DNA of 64,000 nucleotides. Source: Elusimicrobia bacterium GWA2_61_42. Lineage in GTDB: Bacteria; Elusimicrobiota; Elusimicrobia; Elusimicrobiales; UBA9959. Each line of letters starts with the position of its first letter. Positions within the stretch are counted from its first letter, which is position 1. The stretch lies in NCBI GenBank assembly GCA_001799615.1, contig MGTU01000027.1:91451-155450 (forward strand). The letters run 5' to 3'. Below, piece after piece: positions 1 through 8,990 of this stretch. The notes under the pieces were generated by a model. That model searched no databases. It was given only the letters and a program-made list of their open reading frames with translations, and had not been told where the DNA came from. Both the position numbers and the translations under genes were made by a program.

Positions 1-199
1 TACCGTCTGCGCCGGGTCCGTTTCCGCGCAGGTGGTGTCCGACTACCGCAGCGCCCGCTACCAGCTGGAGGCGGCCATACGCTGCGCGGCGGAGAACGTG
101 TTCATAAACGCGGAAGGCCTCGAGGACAAAGCTTACGCCGAAAAGATCACGGCGGAAGTGAAGGGCTACCTGGCTGCTTTCGAAGCGGTAAAAGCTTAA
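1..199 (+). CDS. C-terminal end of a probable formimino-THF cyclodeaminase (partial)
   Basis: The frame is open from base 2 to the TAA at 197-199, giving the last 65 residues of a protein whose start lies outside the window. The tail is helical and contains AAENVFINAEGLEDKAYAEK, which resembles the conserved end of cyclodeaminase/cyclohydrolase proteins (FchA or the FtcD C-terminal domain), where an N-V-x-I-N segment precedes a D-x-x-Y/F helix. That enzyme releases ammonia from 5-formimino-tetrahydrofolate and forms methenyl-THF. It would fit the hut genes at 9.5-15 kb, whose pathway ends in formiminoglutamate. The match is to a short, weakly conserved tail, so the family call is tentative; the reading frame itself is clear. 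Confidence 0.45.
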   Translation, partial: TVCAGSVSAQVVSDYRSARYQLEAAIRCAAENVFINAEGLEDKAYAEKITAEVKGYLAAFEAVKA

Positions 200-231
200 G
201 ACGGCAACTGACTTTTTTTAAGGAGTTCTTA

Positions 232-1872
232 ATGGCAAGCATGGACGCTATCTCACGCAACTTGATGCTGGACAGCCTCAAGGAATACGCAAAGCGGCGC
301 ATCCCTTACGACCTGATCCGGGAGCTGGACGAAAAGAACGAGTTCCCGGCCGACATCCTCAAGGAAATGTACGACCGCGACACCCTGGGCGTGCACCTGC
401 TGATGATCCCCGAGGAGTACGGCGGCGTTTCCGGCGGCACCTACGATATCTACCGGATCTGCGAGGCGCTGGCCCGCATAGACCTCGGCATCGCCACCGG
501 CGTGTTCGCCACTTTCCTGGGCACCGATCCGCTCAACGTGGGCGGCACCGGGGAACAGAAAGAAAAGTGGCTGAAGCGCATCGCCTCGGAGAATTTGCTG
601 GTGGCCTACGCCGCCACCGAGCCCGACGCCGGCAGCGACCTGGTAAACCTGCGCACCCGCGCGGAACACGTGGTAAAGAACGGCAAGATCGCCGGCTACC
701 GCATCACCGGCAACAAGCAGTGGATCTCCAACGGCGGCGTGGCCGATATGCACACCGTGCTGGCCATGGCTCCCGGCGGTCCGTGCTGGTTCATAGTCGA
801 AAAAAATATGGAAGGTTTTTCCGCCAACAAGCACGAGGACAAGCACGGTATCCGCCTCTCCAACACCGCCGGCCTTTCTCTGGACAACGTCTACGTGCCC
901 GCCGAGAACCTGATAGGCCTTGAGGAAGGCAAAGGCCTGCTGCAGGCCCAGGCGGTATTCGGTTATACGCGCGTGATGGTGGCGGCCTTCGGCCTGGGCG
1001 CCGGCGAAGAAGCCATGGAGCAGGCCATCCGCTACAGCCAGCAGCGCATCCAGGGCGGCGGGCCGCTGTCCGACAAACAGGGCTACACCCACAAGCTTAT
1101 CGTCCCCAATTATGTGCGCCTCGAGGGCGCCCGGTCCTACATAGAATACACCGCTCTGCGGCTGGACTCCGGCGAGCACGGCCTGCAGACCGAAGGCGCC
1201 ATCGCCAAGTACGGCGCCTCCGAGTGGGGCAACAAGGCGGCCGACGACGCCATCCAGGCTTTCGGCGGCTACGGCTACACCAAGGATTTTCCGGTAGAGA
1301 AGATCAAGCGCGACATCAAGATCACCTGCATCTACGAGGGCACCAGCGAAGTGCTGGAGATGACCATCTACCGCGGGCGCTGGCAGGAGCACCTGAAATC
1401 CCGCGGCAGGTATTACCTGGACATGGCCGACCGGCTCGACGAGCTGCACGCCAAAGAACCCCGCTGCGGGGCGCACGCCGCCGCGCTGGGCCTGCGGGCG
1501 CTGGGCGCGGTGCTGGAAGAGTGCCGGGCGCAGAAACTCACCCGCCACCAGCACGTCACTTTTAAACTGGGCAGGCTTATCTGCGCGGCCGAAACCGCCG
1601 CCATCTTCTCTACCGCCGCGGGGGCACAGAAGTACGCCGAGACGGTGCGCTTCGACAGGGAAGGCTGGCAGGCGATGGCGCGCGTCTTCGCCCGCGAGGC
1701 CGCCCTTAACACCGCCATGGAAGGCCTGGCGCTGGTGCTGGGCGCCGCCGACAGCGGCAACGGCCTGGCCGACGCCGTGAATCTCGAGGCTATCCAGACG
1801 GAGCAGAAAGGCATGGTGGCCGACATGGACCTGGTAGCCGCCAAGCTGAAGCAGACGTTCAAGGCCAAGTAA
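232..1872 (+). CDS. Acyl-CoA dehydrogenase, long form
   Basis: FAD-dependent alpha,beta-oxidation (or reverse reduction) of an acyl-CoA thioester, passing electrons to Etf. Both family signatures are present: ATEPDAGSDL near residue 130 and the C-terminal segment running from AFGGYGYTKD into IYEGTSEV, where E369 occupies the catalytic base position of medium-chain enzymes. Members are usually about 380 residues; this one is 546, with an extra C-terminal helical region of about 150 residues as in some long acyl-CoA dehydrogenases. The ATG at 232 has an AGGAG at 221-225. EtfB and EtfA follow directly, so the three genes probably form one electron-transfer unit. The chain length of the substrate cannot be read from the sequence. 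Confidence 0.93.
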   Translation: MASMDAISRNLMLDSLKEYAKRRIPYDLIRELDEKNEFPADILKEMYDRDTLGVHLLMIPEEYGGVSGGTYDIYRICEALARIDLGIATGVFATFLGTDPLNVGGTGEQKEKWLKRIASENLLVAYAATEPDAGSDLVNLRTRAEHVVKNGKIAGYRITGNKQWISNGGVADMHTVLAMAPGGPCWFIVEKNMEGFSANKHEDKHGIRLSNTAGLSLDNVYVPAENLIGLEEGKGLLQAQAVFGYTRVMVAAFGLGAGEEAMEQAIRYSQQRIQGGGPLSDKQGYTHKLIVPNYVRLEGARSYIEYTALRLDSGEHGLQTEGAIAKYGASEWGNKAADDAIQAFGGYGYTKDFPVEKIKRDIKITCIYEGTSEVLEMTIYRGRWQEHLKSRGRYYLDMADRLDELHAKEPRCGAHAAALGLRALGAVLEECRAQKLTRHQHVTFKLGRLICAAETAAIFSTAAGAQKYAETVRFDREGWQAMARVFAREAALNTAMEGLALVLGAADSGNGLADAVNLEAIQTEQKGMVADMDLVAAKLKQTFKAK

Positions 1873-1935
1873 ATTCAGGCCTATGGCCATGCCGTAACAA
1901 GCGCTATGCGCTTCAGACGCCCAAGGAGACCGTAC

Positions 1936-2727
1936 ATGAATATCGTCGTTTGCGTAAAGCAGGTGCCCGACAGCACCGAAGTTAAAATAAACCCCGAGAC
2001 CGGCACCCTTATCCGCGCCGGGGTGCCCAGCATCATCAACCCTTACGACCACTTCGCCCTGCAGGCGGCGCTGGAACTTAAGAAGAAACATGATTTCAAG
2101 GTGACCCTGGTTTCCATGGGGCCGCCGCAGGCCAAGAGCGTGGTACAGATGGGCATGGCCCTGGGCGCTGACGAGGGGATACTCCTTTCCGACATGGCTT
2201 TCGCCGGCTCCGATACCTGGGCCACCTCCTACGCGCTGTCCAAAGCGATAAGGAAAATAGGCAAAGTCGACATGATCTTCGCCGGCATGCAGGCCATAGA
2301 CGGCGACACCGCCCAGACCGGCCCCGGCGTGGCCCAGCAGCTGGGCATGCCCCAGATAACCTTCTGCGAACGCGTGGAAGTGGACGGCCGCCGCATCATA
2401 GCGCACAAGCAGATAGACGGCGGGCATGAAGTGCTGGAAGCCCGGCCGCCGGTGCTGCTGACCATGATCATGCACAAGGATTACACGCCCCGCTACCCGT
2501 CTTTCCTCGCCATCAGCGCCTCGCTCAAGAAGCCGTTCCACGTGTGGAGCGCGGCCGACATCGGCGCGGAGGCGCAGTTCCTGGGCCTTAAGGGCTCGCC
2601 CACCCAGGTGGACAAGATCTATCCTCCGCCGCAGAGGGAGAAGGCGGCCATGTTCTCAGGTTCCGGCGTCGAGGGCATGCAGCGGATACTGCAGATCATG
2701 AAGGCCGAGCATTTCCTGGAAGATTAA
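1936..2727 (+). CDS. etfB: Electron transfer flavoprotein beta subunit
   Basis: The protein begins MNIVVCVKQVPDS, the standard EtfB opening, and carries the family features GADEGILLSD and DGDTAQTGPGVAQQLG. It pairs with EtfA to take electrons from or give electrons to the acyl-CoA dehydrogenase encoded just upstream. An in-frame ATG at 1906 would add ten arginine-rich residues; I prefer 1936 because AAGGAG sits at 1923-1928 and the homologous start is there. The length of 263 residues is normal. Whether it binds a second FAD, as bifurcating EtfB subunits do, cannot be settled by eye. Confidence 0.94.
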   Translation: MNIVVCVKQVPDSTEVKINPETGTLIRAGVPSIINPYDHFALQAALELKKKHDFKVTLVSMGPPQAKSVVQMGMALGADEGILLSDMAFAGSDTWATSYALSKAIRKIGKVDMIFAGMQAIDGDTAQTGPGVAQQLGMPQITFCERVEVDGRRIIAHKQIDGGHEVLEARPPVLLTMIMHKDYTPRYPSFLAISASLKKPFHVWSAADIGAEAQFLGLKGSPTQVDKIYPPPQREKAAMFSGSGVEGMQRILQIMKAEHFLED

Positions 2728-2762
2728 GCCCGTTAAAACAATTTAAGCAACAGGAGACTACG

Positions 2763-3962
2763 ATGATAGAGGTTTCAAAAAAGTGCATAGGCTGCAACAA
2801 GTGCGTGCCGGTCTGTCCGTTCGCCGCCATAAACATGATAGACAAGAAGGCCGTGATGAACGAGGCCTGCACCCTTTGCGGCGTCTGCGTGCAGATCTGC
2901 CCCGTACAGGCCATAACCATAACCCGCGAGGAAGCCTCCGCCAGGGACCTGTCCGGCTACAAGGGCGTCTGGGTTTACGTCGAGCTCACCGAGAACGGCG
3001 AGAAGACGCAGACCAGGAAGATCAAGCAGGTCACCTTCGAACTGCTGTCCGCCGGCCGCCGCCTGGCCGACGAGCTGGGGCAGGACCTTTGCGCCGTGCT
3101 GCTGGCCGATAAGAACCACAACTACGAAAAAGAGCTGGGCGCCTACGGGGCAGACAAGGTCTACCTGGTGGAGCACGACGAGCTTTTTGAGTACAACACG
3201 GACATTTTCTCCACGGTGATAGTGTCGCTGGTCACCCGCCACAAGCCGTCCATCATGCTCTACGGCGCCACCATCCAGGGGCGCGACCTGGCCCCGCGCG
3301 TGGCTTCGACCCTTTACGTGGGCCTGACCGCGGACTGCACCGCGCTGGCCATCAAGGACGGCCTGCTGCTGCAGTCCAGGCCCGCCTTCGGCGGCAATAT
3401 CATGGCCGACATCCTGGCCCCCAGTTCCAGGCCGCAGATGTCCACCGTGCGCCCCAACGTGATGAAGCTGTGCGAGCCCGTGCACGGCCGTTCCTCCCTG
3501 GTAGTGCGCGAGTCCGCCAAGCTGGACAAAAGCCTGCGCCGCGTCAAAGTCCTGGAGCGCAAGATCGCCCATGACGCCGGCTCGGTGAGGATAGAGAACT
3601 CCCGCGTGATAGTGTCCGGCGGGCGCGGCATGAAGACGAAGGAAAAATTCAGGCAGTTGGAAGAGCTTTCCAAACTCCTCGGCGGCGTGGTCGGGGCTTC
3701 GCGCGCGGCCGTGGACCTGGGCTTCAAGGAAAAGACGCACCAGGTGGGCCAGAGCGGCACCACCGTTTCCCCCAAACTGTACCTTTCGTTCGGCATTTCG
3801 GGCGCGGTGCAGCATATCGTGGGCATGAAGGCCTCGGACGTAATAATCGCGGTGAACAAGGACCCGAACGCCCCTATTTTTAACGTGGCTAAATACGGCA
3901 TCGTCGGCGACGCTCACGAGATAGTGCCGAAGCTGATAGAAGCGCTGAAGAAACAGAAGTAA
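2763..3962 (+). CDS. etfA: Electron transfer flavoprotein alpha subunit with N-terminal ferredoxin domain
   Basis: At 399 residues this is longer than ordinary EtfA (about 320) because of an N-terminal dicluster ferredoxin domain: CIGCNKCVPVCP near residue 8 and CTLCGVCVQICP near residue 38. The rest is EtfA, ending with the FAD-binding domain (ASRAAVDLGF, GQSGTTVSP, GISGAVQH, NKDPNAPIF). The same arrangement is known in the caffeyl-CoA reductase Etf (CarE) of Acetobacterium, which couples acyl-CoA reduction to ferredoxin reduction. Gene order here (acyl-CoA dehydrogenase, EtfB, EtfA) matches carCDE. A bifurcating or confurcating role is an inference. CAGGAG lies 7-12 nt before the start. Confidence 0.95.
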   Translation: MIEVSKKCIGCNKCVPVCPFAAINMIDKKAVMNEACTLCGVCVQICPVQAITITREEASARDLSGYKGVWVYVELTENGEKTQTRKIKQVTFELLSAGRRLADELGQDLCAVLLADKNHNYEKELGAYGADKVYLVEHDELFEYNTDIFSTVIVSLVTRHKPSIMLYGATIQGRDLAPRVASTLYVGLTADCTALAIKDGLLLQSRPAFGGNIMADILAPSSRPQMSTVRPNVMKLCEPVHGRSSLVVRESAKLDKSLRRVKVLERKIAHDAGSVRIENSRVIVSGGRGMKTKEKFRQLEELSKLLGGVVGASRAAVDLGFKEKTHQVGQSGTTVSPKLYLSFGISGAVQHIVGMKASDVIIAVNKDPNAPIFNVAKYGIVGDAHEIVPKLIEALKKQK

Positions 3963-3973
3963 GCAGCGGGTGG

Positions 3974-6055
3974 ATGGCGGGCGGGGAAAGGAAACCCTCT
4001 TTTTTTCGCCGGCCGGATCTAATGACCTTACTGAACCGCCTTTTAATCATCGTCTTCGGGGCCGGGTTGATCCCGATAGTCCCGGCCGGCCTGTTTTTAT
4101 TCTATTTCCAGTCGCGCGCCAAAGACGATATCGCCAGCCTCCAGCGCAACGTCTCCCAGATGGGGTCGCTGATGATGGAACGGGAGGCCCAGGACCTTTC
4201 CCGCCGCTTCGAACGGATGTGGGACACCGAGGCCTCTTATGTCAGCCCCCGGAGCCTCGAGCGCGCCCTTAAACAGAACCCTGAATTCCTTTACCTGGCC
4301 TTCGCAGGCGCCGACGGGCGCGAGGCGCTCAGCGGCGGCGCCCCGGAACTCAAGCGCTACCTGGGCTACCTGGACCTCGGCCGGGACAAGCTGTTTCTGA
4401 AGGCCGCCCGGGACGGGCGGGCGGCGCTGGGGCATTTCGAGATGGTCTATGACATGCCCGTCTGCCGGCTGGTGTATCCTATCGGGGGCGGCTATTACGC
4501 TTTCGCGGTGGTTAACATGCGGGACCTGTTCGAGAAGCTCCGTTCCCAGCGGCTCGGGGCGACCGGCGGGCTGCTGCTGGCGGACGCCGACGGCAACGCG
4601 CTGGCGCTGTCCGGGGCTTTCGAGAAGTTCGACGCCGCCGAGGTGCGCGATATCCTGCGGCGCGGGCAGTCTTTCGAGATACAGGGGAAAAAAGGCGGCT
4701 ATATCGGGGCGGCGGCGCGGGTGCGCGGGTTCGACCTCTTCGTGGTGGCGCTGGAGGACCGCGCGGAGGCGTTCTCCGGGGTTAACCGCATAACCTGGCT
4801 GATGGCCTTCTTCCTGCTGGCGGTGGCTACCGTTTTTTATTTTTCCGCCCTGCTTTTTACGCGCCGGCTGGGCGTGCCGGTCGAAGCCCTTATGGCCGGC
4901 GCGGCCCGGGTGTCGGGCGGCGAGTTCAAGGTCCCGGTGAGCGAGGAAACGGAATTCACGGAACTTTCGGCCCTGCTGCGCGCTTTCAATTCCATGATGA
5001 GGGAAGTCGACCGCTATCACGGCATCCAGGTGGAGAAGGTCCTGGAGGAAAAGCAGAAGCTGGAACTCCTGGTCAGCCTGATCCACGACGCCATCATCCT
5101 TTGCGACCTGCGCGGGGAACTGCTTTACGCCAACGCGGCCGCCAGGAACCTGCTGGGCGCCGGGGCCGCCGGCCCGGGCGAGAACGAGGAGATCCGCAGG
5201 CGCATAGCAGGCCTGGTGTACAAGAAATCCCTTTCCAGGAGCGGCGTGGTGGAGCTGGAGCAGGCCGGGGAAAAGAAATATTACAGGGCCAGCATCCAGA
5301 CGCTTTCGGCCAAGACGCAGAATCCCGCGGTGTTCATGGTGCTGCGCGACATTACCCTGGAAAGAAAGATGCAGGCCATGAAAGAAGAATTTTTTCATTC
5401 AGTGGCGCACGACCTGCGGGCCCCGCTGCTTACCATGCAGGGCTATATCAAGCTGCTGGAAAGAGAGTTCCAGCCCGAAGCCAAGCAGTCCGGCTATGTG
5501 CGCAACGTCAAAGACTCCAGCGACCGCCTTTTCAAGCTGCTCGAGAACATCTTGGACATCTCCCGCATGGAGGCCGGCCAGTTGAAGCCGGATCTGAAGC
5601 CGGTCAACGCTGCCGAGTTCTTGGCCTCGGCTGCGGATAGTTTCAGGGCTATCTTCGAGGAAAAAGGCGTGGCGCTGCTGGTAGAGACCCCGGCGGCGGA
5701 GAAATACGAGTTTTCAGCCGACTCCTCCCTGCTGCGCAGGGTTATAGAGAACCTGCTTTCCAACGCCTGGAAATTCACCCCCGGGGGCGGCAAGGTCACG
5801 GTTTCGGCGAAGCCGGAGAACGGCGGCCTGCTTTTTACGGTGGCCGATACCGGCCCCGGCATCCCGCCGGGCCAGCTGGAGTCGGTTTTCGAAAGGTACA
5901 AGCAGCTTAAAGCGGACGGGAGCGAGGGGGGCTTCGGGCTGGGCCTGGCCATCTCGCGCAAGATCGTGGAACTGCACGGCGGCAGGATCTGGGCCGAAGC
6001 CGCGCCCGGGGGCGGCAGCGTTTTTAAAATTAAACTGGGGCAAGATCGTAATTAA
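3974..6055 (+). CDS. Membrane sensor histidine kinase (HAMP-PAS-HisKA-HATPase)
   Basis: A transmembrane segment lies near residues 18-42, followed by an extracytoplasmic sensor of about 230 residues, a second membrane helix near 275-297, a HAMP linker, a short coiled coil, a PAS-like domain (about 360-450), HisKA with phosphoacceptor H479 in FHSVAHDLRAP, and an ATPase domain with NLLSNAWKF, DTGPGIPPG and GFGLGLAIS. It would autophosphorylate in response to an extracytoplasmic or PAS-bound signal and pass phosphate to a response regulator. None is encoded nearby, so it is an orphan kinase. Another in-frame ATG at 4022 (residue 17) is possible and would drop a basic N-terminus; the first has only a weak G-rich ribosome site. 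Confidence 0.9.
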   Translation: MAGGERKPSFFRRPDLMTLLNRLLIIVFGAGLIPIVPAGLFLFYFQSRAKDDIASLQRNVSQMGSLMMEREAQDLSRRFERMWDTEASYVSPRSLERALKQNPEFLYLAFAGADGREALSGGAPELKRYLGYLDLGRDKLFLKAARDGRAALGHFEMVYDMPVCRLVYPIGGGYYAFAVVNMRDLFEKLRSQRLGATGGLLLADADGNALALSGAFEKFDAAEVRDILRRGQSFEIQGKKGGYIGAAARVRGFDLFVVALEDRAEAFSGVNRITWLMAFFLLAVATVFYFSALLFTRRLGVPVEALMAGAARVSGGEFKVPVSEETEFTELSALLRAFNSMMREVDRYHGIQVEKVLEEKQKLELLVSLIHDAIILCDLRGELLYANAAARNLLGAGAAGPGENEEIRRRIAGLVYKKSLSRSGVVELEQAGEKKYYRASIQTLSAKTQNPAVFMVLRDITLERKMQAMKEEFFHSVAHDLRAPLLTMQGYIKLLEREFQPEAKQSGYVRNVKDSSDRLFKLLENILDISRMEAGQLKPDLKPVNAAEFLASAADSFRAIFEEKGVALLVETPAAEKYEFSADSSLLRRVIENLLSNAWKFTPGGGKVTVSAKPENGGLLFTVADTGPGIPPGQLESVFERYKQLKADGSEGGFGLGLAISRKIVELHGGRIWAEAAPGGGSVFKIKLGQDRN

Positions 6056-6066
6056 GGGGAAGATAC

Positions 6067-8253
6067 ATGAAGAACAAGACAAAGAGCCAGGGGGCAGGCA
6101 ATAAGAAACTTTACGTGATCGTGGGGGCGTTCGCTCTGATTTGGCTTTTCTCTTTCGCCGTAAACATTACCAGGAAACTGGATTACGGCTGGGATCACTT
6201 CATATTGAACCTGCCCGACCTCATATTCAAGTTCACGCCCAGCAAGAACGAAGTGCCGCTTACTTTCGCTTACGGCAAATATGTCAATAAACCCGCCGAT
6301 CCCAAGGTAACCATAACAGCAATAGACGAGCTGGCGCTGGAGCGTTACGGTTGGCCGATAAAAAGGCGCTATTACGGCGAGCTTGTAGATAAACTTGTTA
6401 AGCTCGGTGTTAAAACCATAGGGGTGGATGTCATTCTTTTTGAACCTGACAAGGATAACCCCGAGAACGATCGGCGCTACGTGGAGGCCGTGGCCAGGGC
6501 CGGCAACGTGGTAAACCTGGTGCATGTGGACCAGGACAGTCAGAAGGTCAAGCAGCCCCTCAAAGGGCTTACCAAAGGCAGCGTGGTCATCGCCCAGCCG
6601 CACGTGGAAGTAACGATGGATTCAGACGGCCAGATACGCCGTTATTCGCCTTTTTACCCCGGAGAGGATACCGACGTGGATGGCGTGGACGACAAGTTCC
6701 TGACCTATAAGTCGGTAGGGATCAAAGACGTCAAATGCTGGGACGAATGCGCTGATTTTTCCATCATCTCCCTGGGCGCCGGCACGTACGCGGCGTATGC
6801 GGGCAAGACCATCTCGCACGTCTACATGGAAAGCAACGAGATCAAGATACTGAATTACAGGTATGTAAAGAACTGGAAACTGCATCCCGCCTGGGACAAG
6901 GAAGAGAAAAATGTAAAGGGCGCCAGTTTTCGCCACATTTCCATGGCCGACATCATCAGCGGCAAACTTACCGCCGAAGAAAAGGAGGCCCTTAAAGGCG
7001 GCGCCACATTTATAGGTTCTACGGCCCTCGGCGCTTTCGACCACATGCCGAGCCCGTTCCTCAGCCAGCTGCCCGGTGTGGAAGTGCACGCCACCTTCCT
7101 GGATAACATGCTGGCCGGTGATTTCCGCAAAGAGTTCAGCCTGGTCTACAGCACGCTGCTGCTGCTGTTGCTGCCCTGGCTGCCGGTGCTGCTGCGGCGC
7201 TATTCCATAGCGGTGCTGATCTCCGTCGGGTTCGGCGTTATCTCCGGCTTGGTGGTGATGGATATCTACCTGCTGGCGCATAATACGTTAATGCCGTTCG
7301 CGTCGATATTGCTTTCGCTGGTCGTCCCGTTCGCCTATGTGACCGTGGATAAGGGCCTGGCGGAAGGCCGGGAGAAGAAGTGGATAAAGAACACCTTCGG
7401 GCAGTACCTGTCGCCCAAGGTCGTGGAACTGATAACCAAAGACCCGTCCAAGCTCTCCCTCGGCGGCGAGAAGCGCGACATGACGGCCTTCTTCCTGGAC
7501 CTGGCCGGGTTCACCACCATGTCCGAGAAGCTGTCGCCCGAAGAGCTGACCGCCATGCTTAACGAGTACCTGTCGGCTTTTACCGACATCATCCTCAAGC
7601 ACGACGGCACGGTGGACAAGTACATCGGCGACTGCATAGTCGCTTTCTGGAACGCCCCGCTGGACCAGGCGGAGCACCGCAAGCTCGGCGTGCTGGCGGC
7701 CATCGACTGCCAGGAAGAGATGACCCGCCTGAACAAGGAGCTTACGCAATTCAGCATCAAGCCCAAGTGCCGCGTAGGCGTGAATTCCGGTCATATGGTG
7801 GTGGGCAACATGGGCTCGCGCACCCGCCTTTCCTACACCGTGATGGGCGACTCCGTGAACATGGCCTCGCGCATGGAAGGCGCCAATAAGTTCTTCGGCT
7901 CCAAGATCATGACCAGCGAGTACACTTTCGACGGGCTGAAGGACTCCTTCGACTACCGCTACCTCGGCAGCATCCGGGTGGTGGGCAAAGCCATCCCGGT
8001 GAAGGTTTACGAGCCCTTCGCCCGCAAGGGCGAGGCCGCGCCGGAGATCAAGGCCATGCTGAAGCACTACGAGGCCGGCATGGATAAATTCTACAAGGGC
8101 GGCTACGCCGCTTCGCTGCCGGACTTCAAAGCCGCTTTGGCCGCCTGCCCTGGCGACGGGCCTTCACAGTACTACATAGAGACGGCCGGGCAATACGTAA
8201 AGGAGCCGCCGAAAGACTGGGACGGGTCGTTCAACCTGACCTCAAAGGGCTAA
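6067..8253 (+). CDS. CHASE2-domain class III adenylate/guanylate cyclase
   Basis: An N-terminal membrane helix (about residues 16-35) is followed by a large extracytoplasmic CHASE2-type sensor to about 350, then three closely spaced membrane helices (about 358-425) and a class III nucleotidyl cyclase domain (about 450-640). Metal-binding aspartates are D478 in FLDLAGFT and D522 in YIGDCIVAFW; SYTVMGDSVNMASR is the conserved second half. The last 60 residues look like a single TPR-type helical pair. It would make cyclic AMP or GMP from the cytoplasmic domain under control of an external signal. The start follows the kinase stop by 11 nt with an AGGGGAAG ribosome site, so the two are probably co-transcribed. 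Confidence 0.92.
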   Translation: MKNKTKSQGAGNKKLYVIVGAFALIWLFSFAVNITRKLDYGWDHFILNLPDLIFKFTPSKNEVPLTFAYGKYVNKPADPKVTITAIDELALERYGWPIKRRYYGELVDKLVKLGVKTIGVDVILFEPDKDNPENDRRYVEAVARAGNVVNLVHVDQDSQKVKQPLKGLTKGSVVIAQPHVEVTMDSDGQIRRYSPFYPGEDTDVDGVDDKFLTYKSVGIKDVKCWDECADFSIISLGAGTYAAYAGKTISHVYMESNEIKILNYRYVKNWKLHPAWDKEEKNVKGASFRHISMADIISGKLTAEEKEALKGGATFIGSTALGAFDHMPSPFLSQLPGVEVHATFLDNMLAGDFRKEFSLVYSTLLLLLLPWLPVLLRRYSIAVLISVGFGVISGLVVMDIYLLAHNTLMPFASILLSLVVPFAYVTVDKGLAEGREKKWIKNTFGQYLSPKVVELITKDPSKLSLGGEKRDMTAFFLDLAGFTTMSEKLSPEELTAMLNEYLSAFTDIILKHDGTVDKYIGDCIVAFWNAPLDQAEHRKLGVLAAIDCQEEMTRLNKELTQFSIKPKCRVGVNSGHMVVGNMGSRTRLSYTVMGDSVNMASRMEGANKFFGSKIMTSEYTFDGLKDSFDYRYLGSIRVVGKAIPVKVYEPFARKGEAAPEIKAMLKHYEAGMDKFYKGGYAASLPDFKAALAACPGDGPSQYYIETAGQYVKEPPKDWDGSFNLTSKG

Positions 8254-8967
8254 ATGATAATCTTCTGGCGCCTTCTGCTCTCGCACCTGCTCGCGGACTT
8301 CACGCTGCAGTTCGACGTGGTCAACCGCATGAAGCGCCAGCACGTGTGGGGGATGCTGCTGCACTGCCTGACGCATTTCGTCGTCTCCGCGGCGCTGGTC
8401 TGGCCTTATCTCGCCGACACCTGGGTGAAGATAGGGCCGGCGGAGATCAACGGCTGGTGGGCGCTGATCATCATGTTCGCCGTGCACTTCCTGGTGGACG
8501 AACTGCGCATCTACAGCATGCATTCGCTGGGCTACAAGGACGGCCTCGCCAGTTTCCTGGCGGACCAGTTCATGCATTTCTACGTGCTGTTCATGATCTC
8601 CCCGGTGGTGATCCCCGACAAGAACTTCCTGCTGGCCGAGAAATGGATAGGCATCGCCTGCATGCTGGTGCTGGTGGCCCACTTCACCACGGTGCTGGTC
8701 TACTTCGTGGAAAAAGACTTCCTCGGAAAGGGCTTCCCGCATTTCGACGAGAAATATTTCCTGATCTTCGAGCGCGTGGTACTGTGGGCTTTCTTTTTCG
8801 TAGAGGGCTACTGGTGGGTCCCGTTCGCGCTGGCCTGGGTGGTCCAGGTCTTCTACGTCAGGAAGAAGCGCATCATAGACCTGTCGCTCGCCAACGTCTG
8901 GATCAGCGTCGGCTTTACCGCGGCGCTGGGCCTGTGGACCAGGTACATGTATTACGGGGCGCTGTAG
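8254..8967 (+). CDS. DUF3307 family integral membrane protein
   Basis: The protein opens with a short hydrophobic stretch containing LLLSHLLADFTLQ, the hallmark of DUF3307 proteins, followed by MKRQHVWGMLLHCLTHF. I count about six hydrophobic segments across 237 residues, with histidine and aspartate residues (HLLADF, HFLVDELR) at their edges. The ATG directly follows the TAA of the cyclase gene with no spacer, so translation is probably coupled. The biochemical function of the family is not known to me; some relatives sit beside nucleotide-signalling genes, and that is the only functional hint here. Confidence 0.75.
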   Translation: MIIFWRLLLSHLLADFTLQFDVVNRMKRQHVWGMLLHCLTHFVVSAALVWPYLADTWVKIGPAEINGWWALIIMFAVHFLVDELRIYSMHSLGYKDGLASFLADQFMHFYVLFMISPVVIPDKNFLLAEKWIGIACMLVLVAHFTTVLVYFVEKDFLGKGFPHFDEKYFLIFERVVLWAFFFVEGYWWVPFALAWVVQVFYVRKKRIIDLSLANVWISVGFTAALGLWTRYMYYGAL

Positions 8968-8990
8968 GCGCCTGAGGGAATAAGGCAACG

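Noticed and set aside
253-2541. Very long open frame on the minus strand opposite the acyl-CoA dehydrogenase and EtfB
   Set aside because: It is antisense to two well-supported genes, spans the gap between them, and its histidine/glycine-rich composition is what GC-rich third positions produce. Many similar antisense frames occur throughout the window.
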